From Leucosporidium creatinivorum (lineage: Eukaryota; Basidiomycota; Microbotryomycetes; Leucosporidiales; Leucosporidiaceae), in contig BCKL01000012.1 of assembly GCA_001600635.1 (NCBI GenBank), positions 310,001-374,000 of the forward strand: a stretch of 64,000 bases of DNA, in the 5' to 3' direction. Position numbers and translations under genes: made by a program. Position 1 is the first letter of the stretch; each line of letters opens with the position of its first letter. Shown here piece after piece: positions 23,601-35,330 of this stretch. Under the pieces are notes generated by a model. The model was not told where the DNA came from. It saw only the letters and a list, made by a program, of their open reading frames with translations, and ran no database searches.

Positions 23601-26600
23601 CCGAGACCGTCGGCCGAGCGTTTACTGACCTGTCCCTTGATGCAGTGGCTATCTCATCTCGCTTCCGGATCAGCGTGCCTACATTAGGTGGTTGAGCTAC
23701 GTCAACCCAATGCAGGTGAGATTGACTAAGCTGTGAGCTAGCTTGAGGCGAGCGCTGACTATCGCCCTTCGCAGTACGGCTTCTCGAGTGCGATGATGAA
23801 TGAGATGAAGCGCATCAACTTCACCTGCGACGGCTCTTACATCTTCCCCAATTCGATGGATGGCCAGCTCCCACAATACCCTACGACCTTGGGCGACTTC
23901 CAGAGCTGCACGATCGCAGGTGCACGGGCTGGTTCCAACATCATCTCGGGTCGCGACTTCCTTCTCGCTCGCTACGGCCTGCGCGTTGAGGATCAGGTGG
24001 GTCTTTCGCTCGCCGAGAGCCCTTTGCCTTGAGCTAACCACGATTCGAACAGTGGCGCAACTTCGGCATCATGATCGCCATGTACATTTTCTTCCTCTCG
24101 GTACAGGCGCTCTGCGCCGAGCTCATGCCCGACGGCAACACCGCCCCTCGCATCAACGTCTTCGCCAAGGAGGACAAGGAGCGCCAGCACCTCAACGCCG
24201 AGCTCGAGAAGAACAAGCAGGCCTACCGTCGAGGCGAGATGGAACAGGACCTCTCGGATCTCGTCCAAACCAAGAAGCCCTTCACGTGGAAGAACCTGAC
24301 CTACACCGTCCCCGTTCCCGGAGGTCAGCGCCAACTCCTCGACCACGTCTTCGGCTACGTTCGACCTGGCCAACTCACGGCGCTCATGGGCTCCAGCGGC
24401 GCTGGGAAGACGACCCTTCTCGATGTTTGTTCTTTCCTGCTTCGAGCCTGATCACGCTCTTCGACTGACCTTCGCATCCTCCACAGGTCCTCGCCAACCG
24501 CAAGACCGTCGGAGTCATCGGGGGCGACCGACTTGTCGCTGGTCGAACGCCCGGCAAGGAGTTCCAGCGTGGAACGGCCTACGTTGAGCAGCAAGATGTG
24601 CACGAGTCCACGCAGACCGTTCGCGAGGCTCTGCGCTTCTCGGCCTACCTGCGACAACCCGCCGAGGTCCCCAAGGAGGAGAAGGATCGCTTCGTCGAGG
24701 AAGTGATACAGCTTCTTGAGCTCGAGGACCTCGCCGATGCCATGATCGGTGAACCTGGCTTCGGACTGGATATTGAAGCTCGCAAACGAGTTACGATTGG
24801 TGAGTCTCGACTTCGCCGAGCTCGCCCCCGCTAACCTCTCTTCTCTCTTACCTCGTAGGTGTCGAGCTCGCTTCTAAGCCACAGCTTCTTTTGTTCGCCG
24901 ATGAGCCGACCTCGGGGCTAGATGGACAGTCGGCCTACAACATCGTCCGCATCCTGAAGAAGCTCGCCGCCGCCGGCCAGGCCATCCTCGTCACCATCCA
25001 TCAGCCGACGTCGTTGCTTTTCGAGTCGTTCGACCGCCTGCTTCTGCTCAAGAGTAGAGGCCGCTGCGTGTACTTCAACGAGATCGGCAAGGACTCGCAC
25101 GTCCTCCGAGCATACCTCGCTCGCAACGGCGCGCATTGCCCTCCTACCGCCAACCCTGCCGAGTGTGAGTAGCCTCTCCTATTTTACAACGTGCTGCCCG
25201 ATTCTCTATGCTCGCATAAATGTCCGCTGACCCACTGTACTCCCTTGCAGACATGCTCGAGGCGATCGGCGCTGGCTCTTCTCGTCAAGTTGGCAAGAGG
25301 GATTGGGCAGATCTATGGCTCGAGTCGCCAGAGTTCGAGCAGGTCAAGCGAGAGATCGTTGAACTCGATGAGGAGGGTCTTCGAATGGACGAGTCGACCG
25401 ATCCGAGCTTGCGCAAGGCCTGTGAGTTCGAGCTCGCTGCATTTGCTCGCGTCTAGCGCTGACGCGCCTATGTCGACTCGATAGACGCCACATCCTTCTT
25501 CACTCAACTCCCCATCGTCAGCAAGCGCGCTCTCAAGTCGTTCTGGCGCTCGCCCGACTACGTGAGCTCACCCTGCGCCGAGACGTCGAATCCGCCAGAT
25601 CGGCACTGACACCTTCGCTTTCGGCTTCCTGCAGGGCTTCACCCGTCTCTACAACCATGTCTCGACCGCAGTCTGTCTGGCCATCATCGTGAGCATTTCG
25701 TTCTCTCGCTACTCGGCGCTCGGCCCTCGGCGCTGACGCCGGCCATCTTCAGTACCCCAATCTTGGCAACTCAGTCACGGACCTGCAGTACAAGCTCTAC
25801 GCAATCTTCTACCTCGTCGTCATCCCAGCCTTGATGATGGCGCAGGTTCAGCCCATGTTCTGCGATCAGGTGAGTTCTTCGGCCGAGGATCAGAAGAGGC
25901 CCGAGGAGAGAGCCGAGTTGCTCCCAACTCGGTCAGCGCGCTGACCTGACTACTCACAGCGCGCCATTTTCCACCGCGAGGCTTCGTCCAAGATGTACTC
26001 GTCTCCCGTCTTTGGTCTTGCGCAAGTCATCGCCGAGGTCCCGTATTCGATTCTGTGCTCTATCGTCTTCTTCCTTCTCTTCTGTGGGTCACCGCAAGGA
26101 TCTGCGTCGATTTGAGGCCTAGCTGACACCTCTTCCTTTCCCACCAGACTATCCCATCGGCCTCAACACCGATTCAAATCGCGCCGGATTCGCCTGTTCG
26201 TCCCTTCTCCTCGCTTTTTCCCTCTCACACACTCTCCATATCCTCCATCAAGTGAGAGGATCATGCACGCGCTGACCCGCGCTCTCCCCTCGCAGTCATC
26301 ATGATCTTCCTCCTCGAGATGTTCTCCATCACCATGGGACAGACGATGGCCGCTCTGATGCCTACAGCAAATGCTGCTGAGCTTTGCAACCCCTTCTTAC
26401 TGGTCATTTTCAGCGCTTTCGCCGGCGTTACAATCGTCCCCGACCAGCTGGCCCATTTCTGGAGGAGTTGGCTTCTGCAGGCGAATCCCTTTACCTATTT
26501 GGTCGAAGCAATGATGGTCAACGAAGTCGGAGGAGCTATCATCGAGGTACGTGACTGCAGCTTCCTTCCTCAACTCGAGCTGACCTCGTTCTCAGTGCTC

Positions 26601-27043
26601 GGCGAGCGACCTTCGGCCCTTCACTCCTCCCCCTGGCCAGACATGCCTCGAATGGGCCGGCGACTACGTCTCGCTTGCTGGTGGATACCTCGTCAACGGA
26701 GACGCAACCAGCGACTGCTCCTGTACGTCTTCTCTACGCTCGAGCGAATCGCTCGGCGCTGACCTCCTCCCTTCTAGATTGCCCCTACGCGACGGGCGAC
26801 GAGTTTGCGAGGCAGTACGGCTGGTTATTCGAGAACCGCGGACGAGACCTCGGCATCTTCCTTTGCTACATCATCGTGAGGTGATGCTTCTGCTTCCTGA
26901 GCCGAGCCGAGCTGACCTCGGCGCTCTCCATTTCGACCCTGCCTTTGCTTTCATGCTCCTTCGCATCCTCTCACTCGTAGTTCAACATCATCGTCACGGT
27001 CCTCGCCGCCCGCTTCCTCACCCACCGCTACTCGAAGCGATAG
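20672..27043 (+). CDS. Full-size PDR-type (ABCG) multidrug transporter
   Basis: Twenty-nine short exons join in frame from ATG 20672 to TAG 27043, about 1470 residues, the normal PDR size. Order: N-terminal ABC domain with GRPGSGCTT (Walker A, Cys variant), [11 protein letters not shown] signature and WDNSTRGLDAS; first six-helix membrane domain (about 22.9-24.1 kb); second ABC domain with [12 protein letters not shown], variant signature [12 protein letters not shown] and [13 protein letters not shown]; second membrane domain with the fungal PDR extracellular loop ending in [12 protein letters not shown]. The asymmetric Walker/signature motifs are standard for this family, in which only one ATP site is fully catalytic. 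Such pumps (Pdr5, Snq2, Cdr1) export drugs and lipids at the plasma membrane. The substrate cannot be told from sequence. Splice sites are canonical GT-AG throughout, many with CTGAC branch sites. Confidence 0.93.
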
Positions 27044-27219
27044 ACTGCTCGGCGCAGGCTGGCCACCCCTTTACACGCCTCTTAGAAGGCTCTAATCACT
27101 CACAAGCCACTTCTGTTGTACAATAGACATCTCACAGTCACCCTTAAAGTAGCTCAGAGAGTCACGAGATGCGAGCTGCTGAGAGGTCTTCCCCCGAACT
27201 TCGCCGTTCGCTCCTTGCC

Positions 27220-27543
27220 CTCCTCCCTCATCCTTGTTCTCGCTTCGACTCGCTTGCTGCTCTTCAGCGACACTCGTACAGCTGCTAGGTGAGCTAAAAC
27301 TTCATCTGCACCCCTCTACCACCTCCCGACTCCCCTACAATTCGCTCCACGTCGCCCCCTTCACCAGCTCATCAAGCGCGCTGACCTCTTATTGTTTTGC
27401 AGGGACTCGCTCGCTCTCGGAAGCTCAAGCCATCGCTACTGGACTACAAAGCACCAGCTCGAAGCTCTACTCGCCTACACCCTCCCCTTCCTACGCCCGC
27501 TCGCCCCTTCGTCGCCCTCGCTCGCTCAAACTCGAAGCCCAGG
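27220..27543 (+). promoter_or_regulatory. Family leader C: shared 5'-UTR with intron
   Basis: First leader exon with CACTCGTACAGCTGCTAG, GTGAGC donor, intron with CAATTCGCTCCACGTCGCC and GCGCGCTGACC, acceptor TTTGCAG at 27402, then leader exon 27403-27543. Its core (GGAAGCTCAAGCCATCGCTA, CTGGACTACAAAGCACCAGC) is essentially the same as in leader D. The last leader exon happens to be open in the frame of the gene, but this is not conserved in the other copies. Confidence 0.75.
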
Positions 27544-28738
27544 ATGGCCGGATGGAACGACTTGCCGAACGAGCTCAAGAGGATGGTGGTTGAGATGGTC
27601 GACGCGCGGGGTGAGGTGGCGGGCGGATTTGTAATACTCTCATGTGAAGAATGGGCGACGCTGCTTGCTCTCTCCACGATGGATCGCAAGCTGCACGCTC
27701 TCACTGCGCCGATTATCTGGCAGGTGAGTTAGCTACAACTCCTACCGGGAGACTCAGCTGACCAACATACCATCTTTGCAGACTCTCCCTCTCAGTAACG
27801 CCTCCCTAAATCGTCTTGCCTTCTTCGCTGGCGACATCGGGCCTTTCAAAGGACGACTTGTGCGCCGCCTCATGCTGTACCAGCCCAACACCACCCCAGA
27901 CGACTTTTCAACCGTAGTCGGCGTCTACTCTCAGCTCATGTCGACGGTCCCTGGCCTCAACAGCCTCACCCTCCGATCTCCCTCGGACGTCGTCACGGCT
28001 CTCCTCCCACTTCTGCCGACAAGCCTGGCGCAGACGCTCCAATACCTCGATATGAAGGGTTGGAGTCACTTGGAGTTCATCAGCTCCTCCGTTGCGGCAA
28101 CCACCATCGCCGCCTTTCCAGAGCTTATAGCGCTCCACCTTTCGGACATTCGCCAGGGTGAGGATAAGCAAGCAGCTTCTCTCGCCGTCAATGCGCTTCG
28201 CAGCCTTCAGAAGTTGAAGGTACTTCGCCTTGGGACGGGAGATGGATTCGATAGTCGTTCATCCCTCACCCTTCCCTGGAAATCGTCTCTCCTCGAACTC
28301 GACCTCGGCGACATGGATGGCTCGGATCTCGACGTCTCCACGCTTCGCCTCCTCCTTGAACAGCACGCTTCCACCCTTCAGGATCTCGTGCCACCGTTCT
28401 ATGTGAACGACACGCACTTCCCCACCATCTGCCTTCCTCAACTTCACACGTTGACGCTCTACGTTAACGACGACTCGGCGCCCTACCCCCTCTCCTTCTC
28501 CGCTTCCCCTTTGCGCGACCTGGGCATCGAGATGCTAGGTGAAGAAGGGGAGGTGGAGACTATGGCTCGTAGACTAGCAGAGGCGATCATGCAGCATCGA
28601 GAGACGCTGGCATCGGTGTGTGTGCAGGCTTTTGCCGACGAGGTCGCTCGCGAGAGGGATCAAGAAGCGCTCGACGATTTGGAGGCTCTGTGCGAGAAGA
28701 AGGGTATCAGTTACTACTTTGAGTTGCTGGGGCCGTAA
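27544..28738 (+). CDS. F-box-like/LRR family member C
   Basis: Two exons (27544-27723, 27782-28738), 378 residues. The N-terminus MAGWNDLPNELKRMVVEMVD runs to LALSTMDRKLHALTAPIIWQ at the conserved intron. Exon 2 has leucine-rich repeats (LNSLTLRSPSD, LIALHLSDI, LKVLRLGTG, LLELDLGDMDG, LHTLTLYVN) and the C-terminal family helix LDDLEALCEKKGISYYFELL. By eye the body shares little with member D only 1.7 kb away, although their leaders are nearly identical. Confidence 0.8.
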
Positions 28739-28949
28739 TGAACACCTCGTCCGCGCTGTCCTTGTCGGCTCTGAGAGTGGCTCGGTGAACTGCTCGGCGA
28801 AGGCTGCCCTGCCTTGGTCGGGCGGAGCTCAGCCAACGGTATGGCGAGACCTCTCATAGGGGTTTTCACAGCTTCAGAACCCCCTCGGCTAGCGAAGCAA
28901 GCAATGAGATGGAGCTCGACTCGCTCGAACTCGACTTCGAGTTGCCGCC

Positions 28950-29287
28950 CGCTCCTTGCCCTCCTGCCACATCTTTGCTCGTTCCCGCTTCGACTCGGCC
29001 GCTGCTCTTCGGCGAGACTCGTACAGCTGCTCGGTGAGCTTTGAGTCTCTATGCACCCCTCTACCACCTCCCCTCTCCGCTACAACTCGCTCCACGACGC
29101 CGCCCTTTCACGAGCTCATCAAGCACAGCGCGCTGACCCTCTTGTTGTTCTGCAGGACTCGCTCGCTCTCGGAAGCTCAAGCCATCGCTACTGGACTACA
29201 AAGCACCAGCTTGAAGCTCTACTCGCCTACACCCTCCCCTTCCTACGCCCGCTCATCCTCTCCTCGCCCTCTCCTCGCTAGCTCAGG
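28950..29287 (+). promoter_or_regulatory. Family leader D: shared 5'-UTR with intron
   Basis: CCTCCTGCCACATCTTTGCTC, GACTCGTACAGCTGCTCG with GTGAGC donor, intron containing CTACAACTCGCTCCACGACG and GCGCGCTGACC, acceptor CTGCAG at 29155, then leader exon 29156-29287. The exon matches leader C almost base for base up to CTTCCTACGCCCGCTC, then diverges. Confidence 0.75.
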
Positions 29288-30498
29288 ATGGCTGGATGGA
29301 ACGACTTGCCGACTGAGCTCAAGCAGAAAGTCGTCGCCATGGTAGATACCTACGATCTCGTCAAGCACGGAGAGCATAAACCGCTGTCGTGGGAGCTTGG
29401 AGCATTACTAGCGCTGAACGGCACGAATCGCGAGCTGCAGGCGTTGGCGCGTCCGATCTTGTGGCATGTACGTTTCTTACCAGCCGGCTGCATGCAGAAG
29501 AACGAATATTGACCAGCTCACTGGTGCTGTAACAGACCGTGAAGCTCAAGGGGACCTCTGTCGAGCGGATTCAAATCTTCGCCGAACGAATCGCTCCTTC
29601 AGTAATTCAGCTCATCCACCGACTAGACTCGCACCGCCTGGGAGCCGAGCCGAACTTTGACATTGTACGCGCCGTGACGTCGGCCGCCACCATCGCCAAC
29701 CTAACGGCCAATCTCAAGGCGCTCGGCCTTCGCAGCCAGGAGATGTCACAGTCCGCCCTCTTCCTCGTCGGTCTCCTCAGCTCCGCCATTCGACTTCGTC
29801 TGCGAGAACTCACTTTATCGGCGGGCAAAGAGGACGACCACCAGTATTTCAACGAGTATGGCTTGAGCGCTCCCAGCGGTGCCCTCGTCCTCTCGGCGTT
29901 TCCCAATCTCGTCAAGGTCACGCTGCGCGATGTCGACGATGAGGCCCTGCCGCTCCTCATTCATGCGCTCAAGAGCTTACCTTCCTTGCGCATACTTTAC
30001 ACAAAGTCGGTCGACCTCAACGACCCCTCTCTCACCAACGGCGGCGAGTGGCAGGGCTCGCTCGTGGAGCTCAACCTCCACTATGGCCTCCCTCCTCGCC
30101 TTCTCGCCGAATTTCTCACAACGCACCAGAGCAGTCGTCAGAAGCTAGAGTACACCTTCTTGGCTGACAGAGGGCCTCTTCCCCCATCTCCTACCATCTC
30201 CCTTCCCCATCTCACTTCCCTCGAATATTGGCTTCAGCCCGACACGAGGTGGCTCGCCCTTGCTTTCCCGGACTCGCCTCTCGAACATCTCCATGTCTAC
30301 GTCTCAACCTACACGGAAGAATACTACGAGCTGCTCCAGCTGGCCTTGCAGATGCTTCTGCAACACCGAGGAAGCTTGAAGTCGTTCGAGATTGGCTGCA
30401 AGTACAGGAAGGAGATGGGGACGAGCGTTGACGCTGTCGAGGAGATGGATCAAGTGTGTGATGAGGATGGGATCAAGTTTGATGTAGATTGGTGGTGA
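29288..30498 (+). CDS. F-box-like/LRR family member D
   Basis: Two exons (29288-29467, 29536-30498), 380 residues. MAGWNDLPTELKQKVVAMVD leads to ALLALNGTNRELQALARPILW at the family intron. The second exon carries leucine-rich segments (NLTANLKALGLRS, LRELTLSAG, LVELNLHYG, LTSLEYWLQ) and ends VEEMDQVCDEDGIKFDVDWW. Same architecture as A, B, C and E; function beyond the presumed adaptor role unknown. Confidence 0.8.
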
Positions 30499-30857
30499 AT
30501 CGTTATTGCTCTCGCCGAAGCTCGGCGCCGAAGCCCTTCCTCGAACGCTGTGCGCATCGACGTGTATCGAAGAGCGAACGTCTGCCCCGATACCAGTGGA
30601 CTAAAGCTGGTCCCCATGCGACTGAGCTCGTCAAACTGCGATTCGATCCGCGCAATTGGCTGGAGCTCGGCGCCGAGCAGCTGGTCGAGTGCGATGCCGA
30701 GTTGAGAGGTTTGCTGGTCGAATAGCACTTTTGCAATACCCTACAGCTACCTGCTCTGGCTAAATAAGGAGGAGATTGCTTACAGCTCCTCTTCCCTTGC
30801 GCTAACCCTCTCATCTCGCCTCGTCGCCTCTCTCTCTCCCGCCTCATCGCTCCACCA
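30499..30857. other. Intergenic region with CTCGGCGCCGAG palindrome
   Basis: 359 bp with no convincing gene. A perfect 12-nt palindrome CTCGGCGCCGAG lies at about 30666-30677, the same word as at 12695-12706. Confidence 0.4.
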
Positions 30858-31382
30858 ATGTCGTCTCCTCCTCAGCACTCTCACCCTCTTCTAGCTGGTC
30901 ATGCGCCTTCCGGTGAGCCTGCGCTCCTTGCTTACAGTTTGCAAGGTTACAGAAGGGGGGCACCACATTAAGATGGACAGCTGACCCGCATCTTCTGCTC
31001 GGACAGTCAAGGTCGCTGGCCAACGCCGAGCCAGCACGGGAGCGGGCAGTAGTAAGAGCCCTCCCAAAGTCAATGCGTAGGTCGGTGTACTGTCGGAGTA
31101 CAGAAGAGAAGCGCTGACGATTCCAACCCCGCATCTCACTTTCCATCTCTCGCTCTTCTCGCTGCTTGGCTGCTGCTCTACGTCGAACAACGACCCCCTC
31201 GGACGTACTACAGCACCCTCTCCACCTCCCCTCCTTCGCACTCCTCGCACTCCCACGCCCACGGCCAAAAGCCAAACGATTCCTACGCTCAGACGGGAAA
31301 GCAGGCGGCTCCTCCTGCTAAGCATTCGCATGAAGGCGAGACGGGAGAAGGTGTCGGAGAGGGATACCCTAGGCCTGCTTAG
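30858..31382 (+). CDS. Small low-complexity protein, unknown function
   Basis: A three-exon model (30858-30912, 31007-31076, 31214-31382) with canonical GT-AG sites keeps one frame to TAG at 31382 and yields 97 residues. The first intron has a CTGACC branch site. The second is long (137 nt) and its CTGAC lies far from the acceptor, which makes this intron less certain. The product is rich in Ser, His, Pro and Gly (HSSHSHAHGQ, GEGVGEGYPRPA), with no signal peptide or membrane helix. No family recognised. It sits between family member D and HEM4. It may be a real small gene or a mis-joined transcript. Confidence 0.5.
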
Positions 31383-31769
31383 GTTGGAAGATGGAAGCTT
31401 GGCGGAGGAGAGGTTCGGCGGAGAGGATAGGCGACGTCAGATAAGATGGAAGATATGCGGCGGAGGAATAAGCTGTGACAATGTATAAGGAATGTGGACT
31501 TCATGGGCTCGTAGGGGTTGAGGAAAGAGCTAGCGAGCAGCGAGTGAACGCCGGAACGAGCGCCGAATCGCCGTTTCACCCTCTCGTGCACTCGCCGCTC
31601 CTCGTCCATCGAAAGTCGTACAATACGGGATTATCCGTCTCCGGCCTTTCTATTAGCCTGCCTCGCTTATGCTCACTATTCGTCTATCTCTCCCGTCACC
31701 GCCCCTCCTCCTCTCCCCCGCCTACTAAGGTCCACCCCCCTAACCTACCTCCAGCCGAGCTCAACTTCA
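31383..31769. other. Convergent 3' intergenic region
   Basis: 387 bp between the small plus-strand gene and the HEM4 stop. No coding signal seen. Presumably two 3'-UTRs. Confidence 0.35.
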
Positions 31770-32729
31770 TCATAAGTACTCCAACTCCCTCTGCAACACC
31801 GCCCTCAAGCTCTCCGCCTCTGGCTTCTCCGCTACGAGCACGTCCTCCGCCGAGATGCCCTGCTCGTTGATCAGGTAGTTGGAGGTGACGGGTCCAATGG
31901 CGATGAATCGGAGGTTGAGACGCGGCGCTGAAGAGGTGTAGGAGGAGGTTGGTGAAGGTGCGGTGCTGGATGGCGAATTGGACGGTGAAGTCGGAAGTAG
32001 GGCGAGTCGGCGGAGGTGGGTGAGCGCTGGAAGGGCCGAGGAGGGAGAGAAGAGGGCGACGTAGACTGTCGGTGGCGGCGGAGGTGGTGATGCTGGTATC
32101 GGGGGTTCGGATGGTGCTGATCCGAGGGCGGCGAGAGACTCCAGCGCCTCCTTTAGATCCTCGCCGAACGATCCCACCACCTCGGTCTCATACACCTGCA
32201 CCCTATCCGTCTCTATCCGCCCATCCCACAGGATCTGTTGAATCGTCTCCTTGTTCTTGTCTCCCACGAGATAAAGCAACGGCTTCCTCTCCTCTCCCTC
32301 CTGCTCGGCGCCGAACCGCTCCCTCACGAAATGCGCCAACCGCTCCCCTGTGCCGCTCTCTGCGCCGAGCACTCGTTCATGCGTCGTAGGGCAATCCTCC
32401 AATCCGAGTAGGGCGTTCGAGGTCGCCTTCCCAACGACAAAAAACCGCAGCTGCTCCCATCCTCCCGCTCCTCGTCCTCCCTGCGCCGCGGCGAGTTCCC
32501 AAGCCCTCACTGCGCGAGCAGAGGTGATGATGACTCCGCTGTACCTCTCCGCTGGTGCTCTGTCGTCTGCGAGGATGGTCCCTAGGGTAGAAGGCAGCAG
32601 CTTCGTTTCGAGGACGGGCAGGTGCGTCAAGGAGGTGCAGAGCGGGCGGAGAGCTGTTCCGTAGGAGTCGGAGGAGAGGGGCGACAGCGGCGTGCGGAGG
32701 AGGAGGAGGTGCGCTGGGCTGGGCGCCAT
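31770..32729 (-). CDS. HEM4: Uroporphyrinogen-III synthase
   Basis: Intronless gene of 319 residues. It shows the two-lobed HemD pattern: LLLLRTPLSPLSSDSYG at the start, GVIITSARAVRAWE (the ITSxxAV motif), FFVVGKATSNAL, LLYLVGDKN, VQVYETEVV, a second lobe with VALFSPSSALPAL, and FIAIGPVTSNYL near the end. The enzyme closes hydroxymethylbilane with D-ring inversion in haem biosynthesis, in the cytosol. A Pro/Ser-rich insert (about residues 205-265) makes it a little longer than yeast Hem4. It diverges from the citrate carrier with about 130 bp between start codons. Confidence 0.9.
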   Translation of the reverse strand: MAPSPAHLLLLRTPLSPLSSDSYGTALRPLCTSLTHLPVLETKLLPSTLGTILADDRAPAERYSGVIITSARAVRAWELAAAQGGRGAGGWEQLRFFVVGKATSNALLGLEDCPTTHERVLGAESGTGERLAHFVRERFGAEQEGEERKPLLYLVGDKNKETIQQILWDGRIETDRVQVYETEVVGSFGEDLKEALESLAALGSAPSEPPIPASPPPPPPTVYVALFSPSSALPALTHLRRLALLPTSPSNSPSSTAPSPTSSYTSSAPRLNLRFIAIGPVTSNYLINEQGISAEDVLVAEKPEAESLRAVLQRELEYL

Positions 32730-32859
32730 GTCGAGGTGAGATGTAGGTCGATAGAGCGGGAGGGAAAGCTGCGACGGCTCGGTTCGGAGCTTGGCTTGCG
32801 ACGTCCTTGCAGGTCCTTGCTGCTTGATTTCTCGTGCTGCTTGATTAGGCTACAGAGAA

Positions 32860-35018
32860 ATGGCTACTACACAGCAAAAGGTGAGTCATACTGCTACTAC
32901 GCTACAACTCGCTCGCCCGCTCACTCTCATGCCCAAAACGCGCCTCTCAGCAATCGCCCGCCTTGTCGCTCATTGCAGGAGCTACAGCAGGAGCCGTCGA
33001 GGGTGCTATCACCTACCCTTTCGAGTGTACGTCCAGTCGCTGCTCTGCAGTTGACGCAGCAGCGCAGGCTGACCCGTTCGCTCGCCTCGCTCGCCATATC
33101 CCTCGTCTCCGCTTTCAACCTGCCCCTGATGCTGCGCCGCTGCTGTCCATCCTGTAGTCCTCAAGACCGAGTCCCAATTCGCTCACCGCAAGGACGGCAA
33201 GGTGCGCCCACTCTCGCTGCCGCTCTCACTCCCGGCTCTCGCTGACCTTCCGCCGACGCTCGCGAAACGATCCTATAGCCTCCCGGACTTGTATCCATCA
33301 CCAAAACGACCTACGCTCGCCATGGTATCAAGGGGTTTTACTCTGGAGTCGGGGTCCGTTCTCTCTCGAGCCATTCCGGCGACGACCGAAGCTGATTAGA
33401 GCTGCACCGTTGAACAGGCTCTCGTGGCTGGTAACTCACTCAAGGCTGGTGTGAGGTTCTTCTCGTATGACAAGTTCAAGAAGATGCTGGTGGATCGCGA
33501 TGTAAGTAGTTGGCTTCGGCGCTGTGATTTCGGCGATTTTAACCCTCTCTCCCTCACTCTCACCCCCTTCCCGCCACCAACTTTCTCTCTTCCACATAAT
33601 TCAACTCGCTTCATACTGCTCTCGCCTCTCCCTCCTCGCAACAGGGCAAGCTGTCCGGCCCTCGCTCCCTCCTCGCCGGACTCGGAGCAGGCATGTGCGA
33701 GGCTGTCTTTGCTGTTACGCCAAGCGAGACTATCAAGTGAGTTCATTCTTTCGATTCGGCTTGTGCTGAAGGTCTGGGGGAGGTAGGAGGAGATGAAGAT
33801 GGCGCGGCTCAAGGAGCGCCGAGCCCGCGTCCGGTCAATCGAGGCTCGTGCTACAGAACAGTCGCTCTCGCACACGGCGCTGCATGCTGATCGCCTCTTA
33901 CCGTTCCCCTCGCCCATTCTCGACCTCTCCACCACCGCAGGACCAAGCTCATCGACGACCAAAAGCTCGCGACACCCAAATACCGTGGACTTGTGCACGG
34001 GACACTGTCCATCGTGAAGGAGGAGGGTATCGGAGGTATCTACAGGGGATTGGGACCGGTCGTATGTACAAGTGGCGTCGATGGGGAGGGAGCCGAGAGC
34101 TGACTTCGGCGTGATCATCAGGCGGCTAGGCAAGGTGCCAACTCGGCAGTGAGGTTCACGTCGTACAGCACGCTCAAGGTGGGTCTCTCTCTACCCTTCC
34201 CTATTCGGGTCTCGCTCATTTCTGCCTTCCCTCGCCCAGAACTTCGTCGCTGGCAACGCACGACCAGGAGAGTCCCTCCCAGCTGGCGTGACCTTCGGTA
34301 TCGGAGCTATCGCTGGAGTCATCACCGTGTACACCACTATGCCCTTGGAGTGAGTTGCTGCTATCCGTCTCTCGCTCCCCCACAGCTGACCTTTCTTCCT
34401 CTTCCCCTCCTCTTCCCCTCCTCCCTTCCCGGTCTCTTCTCCGTACGCCCCACTCGCCCGACTTATAGTGTCATAAAAACGCGCATGCAATCCCTCGAAG
34501 CGCGCACAGCGTACCGGAATTCCTTCCATTGCGCGGCGAGGATCTTCAGCGAGGAGGGCGTGACCAAGTTCTGGAGGGGGGTGAGTTGGTGTTTCTCTAT
34601 CGGCTGTTGGTGGCGATGAAAGGCAGTGGATGCGCAGACTGCGAGCGGGCGGGAGGGAAGGCGTTGGAGGCGATATCGAGCTGGGCGGAGGGCGAGCTCG
34701 GCGAGGGGAACGACATCGAGGGACGGCCTCGAGGAGCAGATGCTAGTGCGGTAAAGCAATCGAGTGCTGACCATCATCCTTACCCTTCCTCTCCCTCTTC
34801 TCCCTCTTCTCCCTTCTTCTCTTCGCCTCTTCGCCTTGTCGTCTCGCCGTCTTCTCTCCTCTCTCTACTCGCTCCCTCCCCCGACCTCGTCCCCTCGCCT
34901 CGCTCTTCCCTCCCCTCGACAGGCCACCCCCCGTCTCGCTCGTCTGGTTCTCTCTGGAGGTATCGTCTTCACCGTCTACGAGCAGGTGATGAAGGCGCTC
35001 GGTGGAGTGGGAGTTTGA
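32860..35018 (+). CDS. CTP1: Mitochondrial tricarboxylate (citrate) carrier, SLC25A1/Ctp1 type
   Basis: About nine to ten exons from ATG 32860 (MATTQQK) to TGA 35018. After exon 2 (QSPALSLIAGATAGAVEGAI) come the three mitochondrial-carrier repeats with signatures YPFEFLKTESQ, TPSETIKTKLID and MPLDVIKTRMQSLEA, plus VAGNSLKAGVRFFSYDKFK and ANSAVRFTSY, which are typical of Ctp1. The protein exchanges citrate for malate across the inner mitochondrial membrane and supplies cytosolic acetyl-CoA for lipid synthesis, which suits an oleaginous-yeast-like organism (inference). The PFEFLK reading depends on a split codon across the intron at 33027-33157. Confidence 0.9.
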
Positions 35019-35330
35019 GCGGCGAGATGAGCGCAGGGCGAGTGAAGCAGGAAGGGACGAGAAGGGGAGAGGCGTGTAGTTATAGAGCAGAGGGAATCCC
35101 ATTGATTTGATCACGCAGAGCAGCGACTTGTAGTCATCAGCGAACGACGCGCCGCCGGACCGAGCAAAGCGCGCCGAGCCTCAGTAAGCTTGCTGGGACA
35201 GCTCGGCGGTTCTGAAAGTCTTCTCTGTCCGCTCGCGAGTCTCACTCTCTCAGTGTGCGCTGACACCGAATGCGATACTTCTCACACAAAAGCAAAAAAC
35301 GAGTCGCAGCAGCTCCGAGCCTCCCGCCCG
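35019..35330. other. Convergent 3' intergenic region
   Basis: 312 bp between the carrier stop and the stop of family member E. No gene seen. Confidence 0.35.

Noticed and set aside
27397-27543. Leader of family member C read as an N-terminal extension (SLLDYKAPARS...)
   Set aside because: No ATG, it is interrupted by the leader splice site, and the same leader sequence is in other frames in sibling genes.
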